Origin: Erythrobacter sp.
GTDB taxonomy: Bacteria; Pseudomonadota; Alphaproteobacteria; Sphingomonadales; Sphingomonadaceae
Assembly (NCBI GenBank): GCA_027311945.1
Contig: DAICXZ010000025.1
Location: 1-64,000, forward strand
DNA length: 64,000 nucleotides
Direction of reading: 5' to 3'
How positions within the stretch are numbered: position 1 is the stretch's first letter; each line of letters opens with the position of its first letter. This document shows positions 1 through 7,655 of this stretch, in pieces. A model generated the notes under the pieces. The model had not been told where the DNA came from. It was given only the letters and a program-made list of their open reading frames with translations, and did no database searches. A program made the translations under genes and the position numbers.

Positions 1-46
1 CCGCCAGAAGCCGCGAACGCAAATCCATCGAGAGAGGTTGAGCCAT
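1..46 (-). CDS. IS630-type transposase, N-terminal fragment cut by window edge
   Basis: Read leftward from the ATG at 46, the first 15 codons give MAQPLSMDLRSRLLA and run off the window. The pattern P-L/Y-S-x-D-L-R-x-R near the N-terminus is typical of IS630-family transposases. A GGAGG sequence (56-60 on the opposite strand) sits about 9 nt upstream. A second ATG at 50 opens another frame without a recognisable product. Only 15 residues are visible, so the family call is an inference. Confidence 0.5.
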   Translation of the reverse strand, partial: MAQPLSMDLRSRLLA

Positions 47-120
47 CCATGCTGGCCTCCTTCACCAGCACGGAGTCTGAATCAGAAATCAGAGCCTGTG
101 GGAATCCCCGCGCGATTCAA

Positions 121-140
121 AGCGGTCGAAAACCGCTCTA
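121..140 (-). mobile_element. possible outer end of the IS630-like element
   Basis: A small inverted repeat (agcggt...accgct, 121-136) is followed by a TA dinucleotide at 139-140. IS630/Tc1-like elements insert at TA, so this is a plausible boundary between the transposase upstream region and chromosomal DNA. The matching other end lies outside the window, so this cannot be confirmed here. Confidence 0.3.
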
Positions 141-161
141 ACGACAAGCCCGCAACATAAC

Positions 162-194
162 AAAAGGGGCGCAAACCCGTTGGTTTGCGCCCCT
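162..194 (-). terminator. Rho-independent terminator of the GlsB-like gene
   Basis: Thirteen-base arms (165-177 and 182-194) form a perfect stem around a 4-nt loop. Read on the minus strand the stem is followed by TTTTG. It lies just downstream of the stop codon at 218, so it should end that transcript. It would also shield it from the neighbouring insertion element. Confidence 0.8.
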
Positions 195-217
195 ATGTTT
201 GCGTTTGTAACAAATTG

Positions 218-484
218 TCAGCGAACGCGACCGCGCTGAATGAGGTTTACGATCGCGAGCAGCACAATGGCACCGGCGATGGCGATCAGCAGTCCGGTCA
301 GTGAGAATGCCTGAACCGTTCCCTGCACACCGAGCAGCGGCCCGGCCAGCGCATTACCGATCAGCGAACCGACACAGCCGACGATGACATTGGCAATAAT
401 GCCCATGGAGCCATCGCGGTTCATCACCATCGACGCCAGCCATCCGGCGACACCGCCAACGATGATAGCAATAATCCAACCCAT
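218..484 (-). CDS. GlsB/YeaQ/YmgE family small membrane protein
   Basis: The 88-residue protein has three hydrophobic, glycine-rich helices (about residues 2-20, 27-50 and 58-82) with short polar links. This is the pattern of the transglycosylase-associated/YeaQ family of inner-membrane proteins. Members are often induced by stress, but their biochemical role is not established. AGGAGG sits directly upstream of the ATG at 484. The gene stands alone, with its own terminator at 162-194. Confidence 0.85.
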   Translation of the reverse strand: MGWIIAIIVGGVAGWLASMVMNRDGSMGIIANVIVGCVGSLIGNALAGPLLGVQGTVQAFSLTGLLIAIAGAIVLLAIVNLIQRGRVR

Positions 485-571
485 ATCGATTCCTCCTGTT
501 TGACTATACCGAAGATACTGGCGATCATCCGGTACGTTCCGCCACTACCGACGGTTGCGTCAAACCGTGCA

Positions 572-593
572 CCACTCGCGACGAAGCGAGTGG
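572..593 (-). terminator. hairpin downstream of sciP, possible terminator
   Basis: Eight-base arms CCACTCGC (572-579) and GCGAGTGG (586-593) enclose a 6-nt loop, about 50 nt past the sciP stop. There is no clear T-run after the stem on the minus strand, so intrinsic termination is uncertain. Confidence 0.35.
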
Positions 594-639
594 GCCAAGC
601 TTGGGAATCAGGAGGTGGACGATTTCTCCGTCCGTCGTA

Positions 640-939
640 TCAGTACTTTAGCTGACGTTCGTAAAGGTCGCGATAGTGCTGGATGCGGGTTACGCGCAGG
701 CCCTGCATGCCCGAACGGTCGACGGCGCGCTGCCAGCCGGCGAATTCTTCCAGAGTGAGGCCATAGCGCTCAAGCACTTCATCAATGGTCAGCAAGCCGC
801 CATTGACTGCGGCAACCACCTCAGCCTTGCGCCTTACCACCCATCGTTTGGTGTTGGGTGAGGGCAGGTCGTCGATCGTCAGCGGCTCGCCAAGGGGGCC
901 GATGACCTGCGCCGGACGGATTTTCTGGTTCTCGATCAT
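640..939 (-). CDS. sciP: SciP-like CtrA inhibitor (DUF1153)
   Basis: The 99-residue protein carries the DUF1153 signature: VIGPLGEPLT, then LPSPNTKRWVVRRKAEVVAAV, GGLLTIDE and the helix-turn-helix part LERYGLTLEEFAGWQRAVD, ending near RIQHYR. In Caulobacter SciP binds CtrA and blocks recruitment of RNA polymerase at CtrA promoters in early G1. The full-length match with the NTKRWV...RRKAEVV core makes the family call secure. Function in this organism is inferred. The start codon overlaps the preceding gene's stop (ATGA at 936-939), so the two are translationally coupled. Confidence 0.9.
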   Translation of the reverse strand: MIENQKIRPAQVIGPLGEPLTIDDLPSPNTKRWVVRRKAEVVAAVNGGLLTIDEVLERYGLTLEEFAGWQRAVDRSGMQGLRVTRIQHYRDLYERQLKY

Positions 940-1271
940 TCTTTACCTCGGGTGGCCGGTCGCCAGTCTTCGTGTCTTGGGGAGGTGATGCCATCCTTGC
1001 GTTTGCCATTGGTTGAATGATCAGGGTTAACACGATTTTTACCATGCTGCCCGGGCGGCTCGTGCAGATGTGCGACATGCCGTGCCATCTCCGCGTCGAA
1101 GCTCGCAGCATCGCCTGTATCACCCTCACCGAACGCCATGCGCAGCTCGCGCGCAGCAGTAAGCCGCGCGTTCAGCTCGCTCCACGAGACGCGGCGCAGG
1201 CCAGCCTGCGATTCGTCTTCGCTGGCGGGCGCCGCGTTCTCGGGCACAAAGGGGGTCTTGGGCTCGAACAT
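936..1271 (-). CDS. conserved small hypothetical protein coupled to sciP
   Basis: The frame encodes about 111 residues from the ATG at 1271; a TTG at 1292 would add seven. The sequence is polar and acidic in the first half (PENAAPASEDESQ). The middle segment around WSELNARLTAARELR is probably helical, and the tail is basic and disordered (NGKRKDG). There is no signal peptide, membrane segment or domain that I recognise. Its stop overlaps the sciP start by 4 nt, suggesting co-expression with the CtrA-pathway regulator. Confidence 0.6.
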   Translation of the reverse strand: MFEPKTPFVPENAAPASEDESQAGLRRVSWSELNARLTAARELRMAFGEGDTGDAASFDAEMARHVAHLHEPPGQHGKNRVNPDHSTNGKRKDGITSPRHEDWRPATRGKE

Positions 1272-1393
1272 CCAATGATCATAGGCCAACAAGCGTCAAG
1301 AACCGGTAAAGCAGGACTTAACCACTCTTACATGGTCCTGCTGCGTAAAGCCGGGCAAGGATTGGCGGGCGGCGCCATAGTCTGTATGGGCGC

Positions 1394-2554
1394 ATGATGC
1401 CCGACAGCCCTGTTCTTGCCGCGCCGCTCGATACGGCCAGCCTGTTCGACCTGCCCCGCCCGGCCAGCGACTGCCGCATCGTGGTCGCGATGTCGGGCGG
1501 CGTGGATAGCTCAGTGGTGGCCGCGCTTGCCGCGCAGAGCGGGGCCGAGGTGATCGGCATCACCCTGCAACTCTATGACTATGGAGCCGCCACCGGCCGC
1601 AAGGGTGCCTGCTGCGCGGGCGACGACATCCGCGATGCGCAAAGGGTCGCCGACCGGCTCGGCATTGCGCACTATGTGTTCGACCACGAGAGCGCCTTTC
1701 GCGAGGAAGTGGTCGAGCAGTTCGCCGACGACTATCTCGCCGGGCGCACCCCGATCCCCTGTATCCGCTGCAACATGGGGCCGAAGTTCACCGATCTGCT
1801 GACAATGGCGCGCGAGCTTGGCGGCGATTGCCTGGCCACCGGCCACTATGTCCGCCGCGAAGAGAGCGCCGATGGCCCGCTGCTGCTCCGCGCGACAGAT
1901 CCGGCGCGCGACCAGTCGTACTTTCTTTACGGCACCACCAGCGCGCAGCTTGGCTATCTTCGCTACCCGCTTGGCGGGTTGCCCAAGCCCGAGGTGCGCA
2001 AACTGGCCGAAAGCGCTGGCCTTGCCGTGGCAAGCAAGCCCGACAGCCAGGACATCTGCTTCGTCCCCGATGGCGACTATGCGAAGATCGTGAAGTCGGT
2101 GCGGCCCGAAGGCGGACGGGCGGGCGCGATCGTCCATGCCGAAAGCGGCGAAGTGCTGGGCCAGCATGCCGGGATCATCCATTATACGGTCGGCCAGCGG
2201 CGCGGGCTGGAGATCGGCGGCCAGCCCGAGCCGCTCTATGTCGTGGAGCTGGATGCCGAGAGCGCCGAGGTGCGCGTCGGCCCTAAGCGGCTGCTGGCGG
2301 TGGGCGCGGCGCGGATTATCGAGACCAACCGGATTGGCCCCATTCCGGAAGGCCCGCTTACGGCGAAGGTCCGCTCTCTCGCCAAGCCCGTCCCCATCAC
2401 GCTGGAAGGCGAACTGGGCAACGGGAATGCCTGCACGATCCGCTTCGCCACGCCCGAGTATGGCGTTGCGCCGGGGCAAGCAGCGGTGATCTATGCGGGT
2501 GAGCGGGTGCTCGGCGGGGGCTGGATCGAAGCGACCGAAAGCGCCCTTAGCTAA
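1394..2554 (+). CDS. mnmA: tRNA-specific 2-thiouridylase MnmA
   Basis: MnmA inserts sulfur at position 2 of the wobble uridine of tRNAs for Glu, Gln and Lys. The 386-residue protein has the PP-loop SGGVDSS at residues 34-40 for ATP-dependent adenylation. The two catalytic cysteines are C126 in CIRCN and C222 in SQDICF, matching E. coli C102 and C199. The long insertion with GACCAGDD (71-78) is the alphaproteobacterial/mitochondrial type. ATG at 1394 and 1397 are both possible starts. Partners of the same wobble modification, mnmE and mnmG, are near 50 kb. The neighbouring convergent gene begins directly after the stop. Confidence 0.96.
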   Translation: MMPDSPVLAAPLDTASLFDLPRPASDCRIVVAMSGGVDSSVVAALAAQSGAEVIGITLQLYDYGAATGRKGACCAGDDIRDAQRVADRLGIAHYVFDHESAFREEVVEQFADDYLAGRTPIPCIRCNMGPKFTDLLTMARELGGDCLATGHYVRREESADGPLLLRATDPARDQSYFLYGTTSAQLGYLRYPLGGLPKPEVRKLAESAGLAVASKPDSQDICFVPDGDYAKIVKSVRPEGGRAGAIVHAESGEVLGQHAGIIHYTVGQRRGLEIGGQPEPLYVVELDAESAEVRVGPKRLLAVGAARIIETNRIGPIPEGPLTAKVRSLAKPVPITLEGELGNGNACTIRFATPEYGVAPGQAAVIYAGERVLGGGWIEATESALS

Positions 2555-2917
2555 TTAGCCGCCGACGCGTTCGAGCACGCAGCCGAAGCCCTCGCGATAC
2601 TGCGCGGTGTGGCTGGCGATCAGCGGCACGCTGGCGGAGACCGAGCGCGTGGCCTCGTCCTCGCTCACCATCACCAGATCCATGCCGGGCACGAAGTCCT
2701 GTTCGCAGCTCTTGAGATCGCGACCACCGATGTAGCGGCATGAACAGGCGCCCTTCGCGCCGTAGGCCGTGCCCACTGCGGCATAGCCGGCGGCCTCTTC
2801 ACCCCAGCTCCACCACGCAGCCGCGCCGGCTACCAGCACGACCAGGGCAATGGTGGCAAAAGGCGGCGTACGGCGCTGCTTGCGCGAGGCCGACGATCTG
2901 CGTTTTGCGGTTGCCAT
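2555..2917 (-). CDS. membrane-anchored small protein resembling the N-terminal part of serine hydrolases
   Basis: The 120-residue protein has a basic N-terminus (KRRSSASRKQRR) and one transmembrane helix at about 22-41. An extracytoplasmic domain with four cysteines follows (ACSCRY, SCEQD, GFGCVLE). The order cysteine, GGRDL, then SVSASVPLIA and YREGFGC resembles the N-terminal segment found before the catalytic domain in many class C beta-lactamase-like serine hydrolases, but here it stands alone. It converges with mnmA (stops adjacent) and is divergent from a serine hydrolase starting 33 bp away. The function is not known, and the resemblance is from memory. Confidence 0.6.
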   Translation of the reverse strand: MATAKRRSSASRKQRRTPPFATIALVVLVAGAAAWWSWGEEAAGYAAVGTAYGAKGACSCRYIGGRDLKSCEQDFVPGMDLVMVSEDEATRSVSASVPLIASHTAQYREGFGCVLERVGG

Positions 2918-2950
2918 TTACCCTGTCCTGTTCGATTGCCCGCGCCAGTC

Positions 2951-4105
2951 ATGCTGCGTTTCGCCTCCCCTTGCCCCAAGCTCGCCCGCAGGCCAAGTCT
3001 CGCTGCACTGGCCCTGCCTCTCGCCCTGCTGGCAGGCTGCTCGCAGGACGGCCCGCCCCCCTTGCCCCCGCTGCCCGAAGGCGCTTTGGAAGCGGTGGTG
3101 ACCGATCCGGGCGTCCCCCGCGAACAGCTGGCGCGCGCGGTTGACGATCTGTTCACCGCCGATGGCATCGGCACCACCTACGCCTTGGTGGTGCTGCACA
3201 AGGGGGAGGTCGTCGCCGAACGCTATGGCGAGGGCATGAGCGAGGAGACCCGCTTCGTCGGCTGGTCGATGAGCAAGACCGTGACCGCCGTGCTGATCGG
3301 CATGCTGGTGGCCGACGGCAGGCTGGAACTCGACGAAGCGGCCCCGGTGTCCAGCTGGCAGCGCGCGGGCGATCCGCGCGGTGAGATCACGCTGCGCCAT
3401 TTGCTGCAGATGCGCTCAGGCCTGCGCCACCGCGAAGGCTACGATCCGCCTTACGAATCGAGCGAGGTCGAGATGCTGTACCTCAAGGGTCACGACGACA
3501 TGGCCGCCTTCGCCGAGGCGCAGGCGCTGGAGACCGTGCCGGGCGAGGAGTTCCGTTACTCCACCGCGACCAGCGTCATCCTCGCCGATATCGCGACTGA
3601 CCTGATCGCGCCCGATGGCTCCCCCGTGCAGCGCCAGCAGGCGATGGCGAGCTTCCTCGACGCGCGTCTTGCCGCACCGGTCGGGATGGAGAGCATGGTC
3701 GGCGAATACGATGCAGCAGGCACGCTGGTCGGCGGCAGCTCGGTCTGGGCGACCGCGCGCGACTGGGGCAAGTTCGGCGAATTCCTGCGCCATGGCGGCT
3801 CGGTGAAAGGTGCCCAGATCGTGCCGCGCCGATGGATCGAATTCATGCGCGCACCCAGCCCCGCCTCGCCCGACTATGGCGCACAGCTGTGGCTTAACCG
3901 CCCCTCGGACGGAGATCGCAACGAGCTGTTTGCTGCGCGCGGCCCGGATTCAGCTTTCGCCGCCGTGGGCCATCTGGGGCAATATGTGATCGTCTCGCCC
4001 GATCAGAGCCTGACCGTCGTGCGCCTCGGCAAGACCGACGGGCCGGAGCGGCACGCGCTGGTCGAACAGCTGGCCGATATCGTCCAGCTCTATCCGGGGA
4101 GGTAA
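2951..4105 (+). CDS. serine hydrolase lipoprotein, class C beta-lactamase fold
   Basis: The 384-residue protein starts with a lipoprotein signal ending LLAGC, so it should be lipid-anchored. The Ser-x-x-Lys motif of the class C beta-lactamase/PBP-like fold is SMSK in VGWSMSKTV. A YST-type second motif (EFRYSTAT) follows, and the C-terminal region with VGHLGQYV completes the active site. Such enzymes hydrolyse esters or amides; the substrate is unknown. A TTG at 2936 would add five residues, but the ATG at 2951 fits the signal peptide. The last 16 bp overlap the convergent PhzF gene. Confidence 0.85.
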   Translation: MLRFASPCPKLARRPSLAALALPLALLAGCSQDGPPPLPPLPEGALEAVVTDPGVPREQLARAVDDLFTADGIGTTYALVVLHKGEVVAERYGEGMSEETRFVGWSMSKTVTAVLIGMLVADGRLELDEAAPVSSWQRAGDPRGEITLRHLLQMRSGLRHREGYDPPYESSEVEMLYLKGHDDMAAFAEAQALETVPGEEFRYSTATSVILADIATDLIAPDGSPVQRQQAMASFLDARLAAPVGMESMVGEYDAAGTLVGGSSVWATARDWGKFGEFLRHGGSVKGAQIVPRRWIEFMRAPSPASPDYGAQLWLNRPSDGDRNELFAARGPDSAFAAVGHLGQYVIVSPDQSLTVVRLGKTDGPERHALVEQLADIVQLYPGR

Positions 4106-4905
4106 TAGAGCCCCTCGGCCACGGTCACGCACTGGCCGGTGAGAATTGCCTTGTCGCCCGCCAGCCTGACGCCGAGATCGCCGCCCCGCACCGAAGCCTG
4201 ATGCGCACGGAAGCTTTCCTTGCCGAGTCGCGGCGTCCAGAACACGGCCAGCGCAGCATGGGCCGAGCCGGTCACGCTGTCTTCGGGAATGCCCGCGCCG
4301 GGCACGAACACGCGGCTCACTACGTCGGTATTAGCACCGCGCGCGGTGGCGATGAAGGCGATGTCGCCGTTGTCTGCCAACTGCGCCATGTCGGGCGCGA
4401 GCGCACACACCTCGGCCTCGCTGTCGTAGCGGGCGATGAGATAGCCCTTGGCCGACCACGCCAGTTCGGCGGGCGACTTGCCGAGGCCATCGGCAATTCC
4501 GGCAGGCGGCGCATCATCGGTCGCAATCGCGGGCAAGGCCAGCTCGTAACCCTCGCCCGCGCGGCTCACCGCCAGCACTCCCGCCTTGCGCGTGGCGAAG
4601 CGAATCACTTCGCGCTCGTGGTCCTGCCGCAGCACGACATGACCAGCAGCCAGCGTGGCATGACCGCAAAGCGCGACCTCGCAGGCGGGCGCGAACCAGC
4701 GTAGCTCAAACTCGGCCGCCCCGCCCGGCGTGGCGACGAGGAAGGCGGTCTCGGCAAACATGTTCTCCGCCGCGATCTGCTGCAGCAGCGCGTCGGGCAG
4801 CCACTCGCCCAGCACCATCACCGCCGCCTGATTGCCGCCGAAGGCGCGGCTGGCGAAGGCATCGACATGGACATAAGGCACGCGGATTGTCGGGCTGGTG
4901 GTCAT
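4090..4905 (-). CDS. PhzF family isomerase/epimerase-like protein
   Basis: The 271-residue protein shows the two-lobed diaminopimelate-epimerase fold of PhzF proteins. Its N-terminus reads VHVDAFASRAFGGNQAAVMVL, the first lobe has AAENMFAETAFL, and the middle has CGHATLAAGHVV. The C-terminal EDSVTGSAHAALA motif follows. PhzF homologues outside phenazine operons have mostly unknown substrates, and no phenazine genes are nearby. The start at 4905 shares ATGA with the stop of the CDF transporter gene, making it the last gene of a pdxH-CDF-PhzF operon. Confidence 0.9.
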   Translation of the reverse strand: MTTSPTIRVPYVHVDAFASRAFGGNQAAVMVLGEWLPDALLQQIAAENMFAETAFLVATPGGAAEFELRWFAPACEVALCGHATLAAGHVVLRQDHEREVIRFATRKAGVLAVSRAGEGYELALPAIATDDAPPAGIADGLGKSPAELAWSAKGYLIARYDSEAEVCALAPDMAQLADNGDIAFIATARGANTDVVSRVFVPGAGIPEDSVTGSAHAALAVFWTPRLGKESFRAHQASVRGGDLGVRLAGDKAILTGQCVTVAEGLYYLPG

Positions 4906-5843
4906 TTCGGGGGCTCCTGTTCCAGCCGGGTAAATTCGTTTTCCTCGACCAACATGTTGTCGGGCTCGTCGACATGGCCAGCCGGGTCGATATGGATCAG
5001 CAGTTCGAGCCCCGGAAACTGTGCGTACAGATCGGCCTCGACCCGGTCGATGATCGCATGGGCCTTGGCAACGGTGTAATTGCCGGGAAGGTCGACATGG
5101 AACTGCGCGAAGTCGGTGTGTCCGCTCGTGCGGGTGCGCAGGTCGTGCAGGCGCGACAGTTCTGGATGCTTCGCCGCCGCCGCCACGAAGGCGCTGCGCT
5201 TGTCCTCGGGCCACTCGCGATCCATCAGCGCGTCGATCGCGTCAATCGAGGCGCGCCAGGCGTTGAACACCAGCCATGCCGCGATGGCGAGGCCGAACAG
5301 CGGATCGGCCTTGCTGAGGCCAAGATACTGATCGAGCACCAGCGCCGCGATCACCGCGCAGTTGAGCAGCAGGTCGGACTGGTAGTGTACCGAATCGGTG
5401 TGGATCGCCAAGGAGCCGGTCTTGCGCACAACATGGCGTTGCCAGGCCACCAGCGCGAGGGTGCCGGCAATGGCGATGACCGAAACGACAATCCCCTGCT
5501 CGGCCGCCTGCGTTTCGCCGCCATTGGCAAGGTGCAGCACCGCGCGAAAGGCAATGGCGGAAGCCGACAGCGTAATCAGGAGGATCTGGAACATCGCCGC
5601 CAGCGCCTCGGCCTTGCCGTGGCCGAAGCGATGCTCCCGGTCCGCGGGTTGCGCCGCGACCCACACGCCCGCCAGCGTGGCCAAACTGGCGACCAGATCG
5701 AGCGCGGTATCGGCCAGACTGCCGAGCATCGCGGTCGAACCGGTCTGCGCCACCGCCCAGAGCTTAAGCGCGCCAAGCAGCAGTGCCATCGCGATCGAGG
5801 CGAAGGCTGCGGAGCGGGTCAGACGGGCACGGTCATCGCTCAT
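4902..5843 (-). CDS. cation diffusion facilitator (FieF-like divalent metal exporter)
   Basis: The 313-residue inner-membrane protein has the CDF arrangement: six predicted helices in the first ~200 residues, then a cytoplasmic ferredoxin-like C-terminal domain. Metal-site motifs are SLADTALDL in helix 2, HRFGHGKAEAL after it, and HTDSVHYQSDL in helix 5. The C-terminal domain includes TSGHTDFAQFHVDLPGNY. Members export Zn2+, Fe2+ or Mn2+ by proton antiport; the metal cannot be told here. ATGA overlaps join it to pdxH upstream and PhzF downstream. Confidence 0.93.
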   Translation of the reverse strand: MSDDRARLTRSAAFASIAMALLLGALKLWAVAQTGSTAMLGSLADTALDLVASLATLAGVWVAAQPADREHRFGHGKAEALAAMFQILLITLSASAIAFRAVLHLANGGETQAAEQGIVVSVIAIAGTLALVAWQRHVVRKTGSLAIHTDSVHYQSDLLLNCAVIAALVLDQYLGLSKADPLFGLAIAAWLVFNAWRASIDAIDALMDREWPEDKRSAFVAAAAKHPELSRLHDLRTRTSGHTDFAQFHVDLPGNYTVAKAHAIIDRVEADLYAQFPGLELLIHIDPAGHVDEPDNMLVEENEFTRLEQEPPK

Positions 5844-6442
5844 GGATAGAGCAGCGTGCTCGACCAGCCGCCTCCGCTGCGGACGAACTGGCGCCGCTCG
5901 TGCAGGCGGTTGCGCTCGGCGAGCCAGAACTCGATCCGCTCGGGCGCAAGGCGGAAGCCGGTCCAGTGCGGCGGGCGCGGCACCTCGGCCCCGCCAAGCT
6001 CCGACTCAAGCGCCTTCACCCGCGCCAGATAGGTGTTGCGCGAATCCAGCGGGCGCGACTGGTCGGACGCCGCCGACCCCAGCTGCGAGACCAGCGGGCG
6101 CGAGTGGAAGTAATCGTCGGCCTCGGCGCTGGTCACCTCGGTGAGCGGGCCTTCGATACGGATCTGGCGGCGCAGGCTCTTCCAGTGGAACAGCAGCGCC
6201 GCGCGTGGATTGGCGAAGATCTCGCCGCCCTTGCGGCTCTCGGCATTGGTGTAGAACACGAAGCCCTCGGGCCCGTGCCCTTTCAGCAGCACCATCCGCA
6301 CCGAGGGCACCCCGTCCGGCGTCGCCGTGGCCAGCGCCATGGCATTGGGATCGTTGGGCTCGCTTTGCTGCGCCTCGGCAAACCACTGGTCGAACAGGGC
6401 GAACGGGTCGCTATCGGGGATGGTATCGGTCAGGTCGGTCAT
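5840..6442 (-). CDS. pdxH: pyridoxamine/pyridoxine 5'-phosphate oxidase
   Basis: PdxH uses FMN and oxygen to make pyridoxal 5'-phosphate, the last step of vitamin B6 synthesis and salvage. The 200-residue protein shows the full family pattern: SVRMVLLKGHGPEGFVFYTN, SRKGGEI, the RQIRIEG FMN region, SRPLVSQLGSAASDQS and a C-terminal RLHERRQF...LLYP. The ATG at 6442 gives the usual length; the open frame extends upstream without a good start. First gene of a three-gene operon. A tandem 9-bp repeat lies just upstream (6456-6473). Confidence 0.95.
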   Translation of the reverse strand: MTDLTDTIPDSDPFALFDQWFAEAQQSEPNDPNAMALATATPDGVPSVRMVLLKGHGPEGFVFYTNAESRKGGEIFANPRAALLFHWKSLRRQIRIEGPLTEVTSAEADDYFHSRPLVSQLGSAASDQSRPLDSRNTYLARVKALESELGGAEVPRPPHWTGFRLAPERIEFWLAERNRLHERRQFVRSGGGWSSTLLYP

Positions 6443-6455
6443 TGCTAAGGCCCAA

Positions 6456-6473
6456 GGTGTGACAGGTGTGACA
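6456..6473 (-). promoter_or_regulatory. tandem 9-bp repeat upstream of pdxH
   Basis: Two exact copies of GGTGTGACA (+ strand) lie head to tail 14-31 bp upstream of the pdxH start. A third partial GTGT follows. Position and regularity suggest a regulator site, leader element or repeat that can expand, but no binding protein can be named. Confidence 0.35.
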
Positions 6474-6672
6474 GTGTCCTGAGGCAGAAAAGCCGATGCG
6501 CTTAACTGCTGCGGAACTATCATGCAGGACGCCTACCGCGACAGCCGCACGTAGGAAAGAGCCGCTGGCTAATCCACGGAAATCGCGTGGCAAGGTCGTC
6601 TCTCATTCGATGGACAATCGGTTGCAGGCTTGGTTCTTGCCTTCACCCCGCGCATTACCTAGCTAACACACC

Positions 6673-7623
6673 ATGGCAGATCCTTATACCACCCTTGGCG
6701 TTAGCCGGAGCGCGACCGAGCAGGACATCAAGTCCGCCTACCGCAAGCTGGCCAAGGAACTGCACCCCGATCGCAACAAGGATAATCCGCAGGCGTCGGA
6801 CCGCTTCAGCCGCGTAACTCAAGCCTACGACCTGCTGTCCGACAAGGAAAAGCGCGGCCAGTTCGACCGGGGCGAGATCGACGCCGACGGCAATCCTGCA
6901 ATGCCCTTCGGCTATGGCGGCGGAGGCGGAGGCGGGCCGTTTCGCGGGGGCCCCGGCGCACGCGGTAACGGCGGGGGCTTCGGCGGTGAGGAAGTGGACC
7001 TCGGCGACCTGTTCGAAGGGCTGTTCGGCCGAGGCGGCTCCTCGCGCGGGGGCGCTGGCTTTGGAGGCGGCGGTTTCGCACGCGGCGGTTCGCAGCCGCG
7101 CAGCAAGGGCGCAAACATCAACTATCGCCTCTCGGTCAGCTTTGTTGACGCCGCCTCGCGCACCAAGCAGCGGATCACCCTGGCCGATGGCAAGACCATC
7201 GACCTGTCTTTGCCCGAAGGCGTGGAGAACGGCACCCAGATGCGGCTCAAGGGCAAGGGCCAGGAAGGGCCGGGCGGACCGGGTGACGGGATCGTCACCA
7301 TCGATGTGCAGTCCCATCCCTTCTTTACCCGGTCGGGCGATGACGTGCGGCTCGACCTGCCGATCACGCTCAAGGAGGCAGTGGACGGGGCCAAGATCAA
7401 GCTGCCCACGGTCGATGGCCCGGTGATGATGACCGTGGCACCGGGCACCAGCTCGGGCAAGGTGTTGCGGCTCAAGGGCAAGGGCTTTTCGCGCAAGGGC
7501 GGCGGGCGCGGCGACCAGCTGGTGCGGCTGGAAATCGTCCTGCCCGATGATTGCGCGGACCTTTCCAAGCGGCTCGAGGGTTGGAGCGAAAGCAGCCCCG
7601 TCCGCGCCAGCCTGGGAGTCTAA
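6673..7623 (+). CDS. DnaJ C-terminal domain (CbpA-like) J-protein
   Basis: This is a co-chaperone that stimulates an Hsp70. The J domain fills residues 3-68, with HPD at 31-33. A glycine/phenylalanine-rich linker runs from about 77 to 140. The C-terminal substrate-binding domains follow, with GKTIDLSLPEG and GRGDQLVRLEIVLP. The CxxCxGxG zinc finger of true DnaJ is absent, so it is CbpA-type rather than DnaJ. The gene is divergent from pdxH, with about 230 bp between the starts. YihY and fabI follow on the same strand. Confidence 0.9.
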   Translation: MADPYTTLGVSRSATEQDIKSAYRKLAKELHPDRNKDNPQASDRFSRVTQAYDLLSDKEKRGQFDRGEIDADGNPAMPFGYGGGGGGGPFRGGPGARGNGGGFGGEEVDLGDLFEGLFGRGGSSRGGAGFGGGGFARGGSQPRSKGANINYRLSVSFVDAASRTKQRITLADGKTIDLSLPEGVENGTQMRLKGKGQEGPGGPGDGIVTIDVQSHPFFTRSGDDVRLDLPITLKEAVDGAKIKLPTVDGPVMMTVAPGTSSGKVLRLKGKGFSRKGGGRGDQLVRLEIVLPDDCADLSKRLEGWSESSPVRASLGV

Positions 7624-7655
7624 GGCGCGGTCCGTCCGATCCATCAGGAGCCCCC

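Noticed and set aside
1311-1341. Inverted repeat GCAGGAC...GTCCTGC before mnmA
   Set aside because: Seven-base arms with a 17-nt gap are expected by chance at this GC content, and no regulator can be suggested.
4906-5214. Longer upstream start for the PhzF protein
   Set aside because: The extension is antisense-like, basic sequence lying inside the CDF gene; the ATG at 4905 gives the family-standard N-terminus and an ATGA overlap.
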